Shown: positions 29,872 to 32,343 of the stretch, one piece after another
Layout of the letters: each line of letters starts with the position of its first letter
Position numbering within the stretch: position 1 is the stretch's first letter
Assembly (NCBI GenBank): GCA_020634755.1
Contig: JACKBC010000058.1
Span: forward strand, 1 to 32,343
Source: Caldilineaceae bacterium
Lineage (GTDB): Bacteria; Chloroflexota; Anaerolineae; Caldilineales; Caldilineaceae
Reading direction: 5' to 3'
DNA length: 32,343 nt
Translations under genes and position numbers: made by a program
Notes under the pieces: model-generated
What the model saw: only the letters and a program-made list of their open reading frames with translations
The model's database searches: none
What the model was told of the DNA's origin: nothing

Positions 29872-31605
29872 TTACCACTGGGCGGGTGGCCATTCACGCG
29901 GCTGGCCATTTTCATCCACAAAGAGCGCTTTGGTTCCTGCCGGCAGAATCTGTAGTGACTTCATAAATTCGATGACGCTTTTTTGGTCGTATTCACTCAA
30001 GGCTTCGAACGCCGCGCGCGAAGCTTCGGCTTCACCGGCGTGGGCCAGGGTGGCGTCGCGCATCGTGGTAAAGAGGCCGTGGTGGAAGTAGGGCGGCTGG
30101 TTGGCGGCGCCCCACAGCGGTCGCGTAAAGAAGTAGCTGTTGCCGGCGGTAAAGGCCTCTGTGCCCGCCGCGGCGTGCATATTGAGCGATTCGCGATTGG
30201 GATCATCGGGGCCGCTGGTAATGTCGTGCACTTTGAAATCAGTATAGGCCGGTACATATACGATACCCCCCTGCGGCTGGAGGCGGGGACCGGGCAGCGC
30301 CTCATTGCTCAGGTCAATTTGAAGCGTGGGGGCTTGCCCCACTTGCAGATTGCCCGCCGGGTTGTACGGATTGGGTTCGGTATAGATCCAGCCGCTGTTA
30401 TCTAGCGGAATCTGCGCTACGTGACACGAGGTGCAGCCAATTTCGTGAAACTTTTTCTCGCCATTCCAAACAGCTTGCTCAATGACAGAATCATTGGGGA
30501 TGACGCGGCCCGGTACGGCCATGGCGGCCTGGTAGACAGTCACCGCCGTTACGTCGGCGCGCGTCAATTCATTGACAAAGCCGTCACCGTCGGCATCTAC
30601 ATCCTTCCCAAAGCGTTCTTCCGTTTGAATACCATGATGATGGTTATAGGCATTGTTGGTAAATTGGCGCAGCGAGACGACCGCGGCCGCCTGGTGAAAA
30701 GGACGAATAACCAGATTGGGCGAATTGTTGGGGCCGTCGAATGTCAAGCAGGAAGAGGGCAAGCCTTCAACGCCATCGATATTCCATGTGCCATCTGCTG
30801 CCCGGGATAACGTCCCAAATGAAATACCTTTGGAGATCAGCGCTTTGGATTGACCTGGCTGTACGCTATCGCGAATTGCTTGCAGATCTGCCGTCATCTG
30901 CCGCGCCAACATCTCGATATAGCCAGAGCCGAACATGCCCACGGTGGCGCGCAAGTTGGCAATGGATTGGAGCGTGGTGGCGGCGCCGTTCTCATCCATT
31001 TCGCCCTTGGTGGGCGTCATGTCGCTCTGGTCGAAGGTGACAAAGTCAAAGCGCTGGCCCAGCACAAAGACGCTGCCCACAAAGTCGCCGCCGCCGCCGG
31101 GAATGCCAAAAGGCGCGTTGTGGCAACCCGCGCATGAGTTTGAATCTGGCCCAGAGATGCGATTCATGTTGCGCGGAAATGTGAGCGGCTCATCGGTATC
31201 CGTCAGCGGTGCGCCGGTTCCTTTGGTAAATGGGCGACCGCCCCCTTCTTGTCCCGTCCAGTTGGCGGCGAAAAGCTCTTCCCCATGTGCCAAGAGCGTG
31301 GCTAATGTTTGTGTATATTCTTCGCCATCGGCAAAATGCTCTGAAACCGAGACTTCCCGCCCCAGCTTGGCCATTGTGGCCGCATCGGGAATGGTGCCGC
31401 CACTGCCATTGCTGGAATTAGTTGGCTGGGCGACTTTGGGTGAGACGGGTAGGAAAATTGAGCAGCATGCACCGGCTGTACCGGTGGCAATCTGGCGTAA
31501 ATTTTGCCAGCCAGCGCTAATGCCTTGTCCTTGAAAGAGCAGAACCAAAATCAGCAAAAACAGCGTTGTGAGCAGCGATGGATTTCTCTTTATCAGTTTG
31601 TACAT
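29872..31605 (-). CDS. Di-haem oxidoreductase-like protein (DHOR/DUF1111 family)
   Basis: 577 residues from the ATG giving MYKLIKRNPSLLTT; an upstream TTG would add 8 residues, but AAAGGGA before this ATG supports it. The N-terminal hydrophobic stretch (SLLTTLFLLILVLLF) is a signal peptide or anchor. Two c-type haem sites are visible: SCAGCHNAPFG near residue 158 and GCTSCHVAQIP near 392. Around them are family pieces such as GPDSNSC, a long middle domain, GKDVDADGDGFVNELTRADV, PAYTDFKVHDIT and RPLWGAANQPPYFHHGLF. These fit the di-haem oxidoreductase / putative peroxidase family (PF06537), related in layout to MauG and cytochrome c peroxidases. It should face the outside and handle electrons or peroxide. 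The gene is monocistronic, ending at a strong terminator. Confidence 0.9.
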   Translation of the reverse strand: MYKLIKRNPSLLTTLFLLILVLLFQGQGISAGWQNLRQIATGTAGACCSIFLPVSPKVAQPTNSSNGSGGTIPDAATMAKLGREVSVSEHFADGEEYTQTLATLLAHGEELFAANWTGQEGGGRPFTKGTGAPLTDTDEPLTFPRNMNRISGPDSNSCAGCHNAPFGIPGGGGDFVGSVFVLGQRFDFVTFDQSDMTPTKGEMDENGAATTLQSIANLRATVGMFGSGYIEMLARQMTADLQAIRDSVQPGQSKALISKGISFGTLSRAADGTWNIDGVEGLPSSCLTFDGPNNSPNLVIRPFHQAAAVVSLRQFTNNAYNHHHGIQTEERFGKDVDADGDGFVNELTRADVTAVTVYQAAMAVPGRVIPNDSVIEQAVWNGEKKFHEIGCTSCHVAQIPLDNSGWIYTEPNPYNPAGNLQVGQAPTLQIDLSNEALPGPRLQPQGGIVYVPAYTDFKVHDITSGPDDPNRESLNMHAAAGTEAFTAGNSYFFTRPLWGAANQPPYFHHGLFTTMRDATLAHAGEAEASRAAFEALSEYDQKSVIEFMKSLQILPAGTKALFVDENGQPREWPPAQW

Positions 31606-31706
31606 CTGTCTGTTCCCTTTTTTATACAACCAACTGACCTAAAGTTTAAGCCTCGGCGGGCTAATTTTACTTGGAAAGTTTCAGATTGGCTAACGTTATG
31701 TAGGGA

Positions 31707-31735
31707 ATTATACAGACAGAATGGGGAAATTGCTA
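31707..31735 (-). promoter_or_regulatory. Candidate promoter for the di-haem protein gene
   Basis: On the minus strand TATAAT (31712-31707) is a perfect -10 box; 17 bases upstream is TAGCAA (31735-31730), a weak -35 box. It lies about 100 bases before the start codon, between this gene and the S9 peptidase. Confidence 0.5.
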
Positions 31736-31774
31736 TCGGCCAAAAGTACCAATTTGCTGACAAAACGGAGAAAC

Positions 31775-32343
31775 CTACATGAATTTCTGTAAAAACGCCG
31801 CCATTTTGGTGAAACTATCGACGCGGTTGGCCAATTTGCTAAAACGATGGCCTTCATCAGCATAGTGGATAAACTCGACTGTTCCGCCCGCCCTACGTAC
31901 TTTTTCGACAATCTGTTCAGATTCAAAGAGCGGCACGCGCGGGTCGTTGTCGCCCGCTAACACCAGAAGTGGGGCCGCAATGCGCTCTGCCTTATGAATG
32001 GGCGAAATGCGCTCCAGCAGCTGGCGCTGATGTGCCAGGCTGCCATATTCACGTTCACGGTGGGCGCGCCGCCACGGGCTGGTGCGTTCCATAAAGCTGA
32101 CCCAATTGGCAATGCCTACTACGTCAATGCCCGCCGCAAAGAGTTCGGGATATTCGGTCAGCGCCGCCAACACCATATAGCCGCCGTAGCTGCGGCCATA
32201 AACGGCGATGGCATCATTGTTGATCTCTTCTTGCCCGTGCAGCCAGGAGACTGCGTATTTCAGATCCGCGACGCTTTCCATGCGTAAATCCAAATCATCC
32301 AGCATCATATAGCGGCGGCCATAGCCGGTGCTGCCGCGCACAT
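31775..32343 (-). CDS. S9 family prolyl oligopeptidase-type peptidase (C-terminal part, cut by window edge)
   Basis: At least 189 codons; the reading frame runs off the right edge, and the apparent first codon is GTG in VRGSTGYGRR, a motif found inside the catalytic domain, so the true start lies beyond the window. The alpha/beta-hydrolase domain is clear: the nucleophile elbow is YGRSYGGYM (Ser), the acid is in LAGDNDPRVPL (Asp), and the base is in DEGHRF (His), in the order of S9 peptidases (acylaminoacyl-peptidase / DPP IV group). The missing N-terminal part should be a beta-propeller that limits substrate size. It cleaves short peptides at Pro, Ala or acylated ends; the exact specificity is unknown. 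It ends in QKFM and is followed by 170 bases before the di-haem gene start. Confidence 0.92.
   Translation of the reverse strand, partial: VRGSTGYGRRYMMLDDLDLRMESVADLKYAVSWLHGQEEINNDAIAVYGRSYGGYMVLAALTEYPELFAAGIDVVGIANWVSFMERTSPWRRAHREREYGSLAHQRQLLERISPIHKAERIAAPLLVLAGDNDPRVPLFESEQIVEKVRRAGGTVEFIHYADEGHRFSKLANRVDSFTKMAAFLQKFM

Overview
The window looks like part of a Chloroflexota chromosome (Anaerolineae/Caldilineae/Ardenticatenia-like). This is an inference from style, not a database match: Thr/Pro-rich spacers of the TNTPLATNTP type, SH3-decorated lipoproteins and membrane-anchored enzymes, a giant GEVED/DUF11 surface protein ending in a FLPLV-type tail, fairly high GC, and many dispersed palindromic repeats between genes. 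No phage, plasmid, CRISPR or restriction genes were seen.

Left part (1-11.8 kb), all on the minus strand. It holds small-molecule enzymes: a double-stranded beta-helix-like unknown, an amidohydrolase, an extended SDR/epimerase, an RsmC-type two-domain methyltransferase, then a tightly packed unit read right to left: C69/secernin-type peptidase, D-cysteine desulfhydrase/ACC-deaminase-family PLP enzyme, and two SDR proteins, joined by ATGA overlaps or a 1-base gap. Upstream of these lie a cyclophilin-like protein, a HAD dehalogenase-like hydrolase, a GH13_18 phosphorylase resembling glucosylglycerate phosphorylase, and a HIT protein.

Middle (11.8-21.3 kb). An ECF sigma factor and its two-TM anti-sigma factor form a signalling pair. 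They are pulled apart by 392 bp of repeats, and the anti-sigma gene is bracketed by an 83/84-bp inverted repeat. A tRNA-Leu(CAA) with a good sigma-70 promoter follows on the plus strand. Next come an SH3 lipoprotein and a 903-residue protein with four cyclic-nucleotide-binding-like domains, one TM helix, a Thr/Pro stalk and an outer domain. That outer domain appears related to the C-terminal domain of the neighbouring lipoprotein. glpD ends this block, behind a terminator-like hairpin.

Right part (21.3-32.3 kb), minus strand. It contains a membrane-anchored GH99/WbsX-like protein with two SH3 domains, a 2092-residue secreted protein (four GEVED modules, several DUF11 modules, Ig-like, carboxypeptidase-regulatory-like and cupredoxin-like domains), a di-haem DHOR/DUF1111 protein, and the C-terminal part of an S9 prolyl-oligopeptidase-family peptidase cut by the window edge.

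Intergenic DNA is dominated by structured repeats of at least three clear families: a short GGACAAGTT/AACTTGTCC palindrome (three loci, twice supplying a TAG stop codon), an 85-bp hairpin repeat (two loci, about 91% identical), and the 83/84-bp inverted pair. Single hairpin or MITE-like elements add to these. The most novel-looking items are the four-CNB transmembrane protein with its partner lipoprotein, and the inverted-repeat bracketing of the anti-sigma gene.
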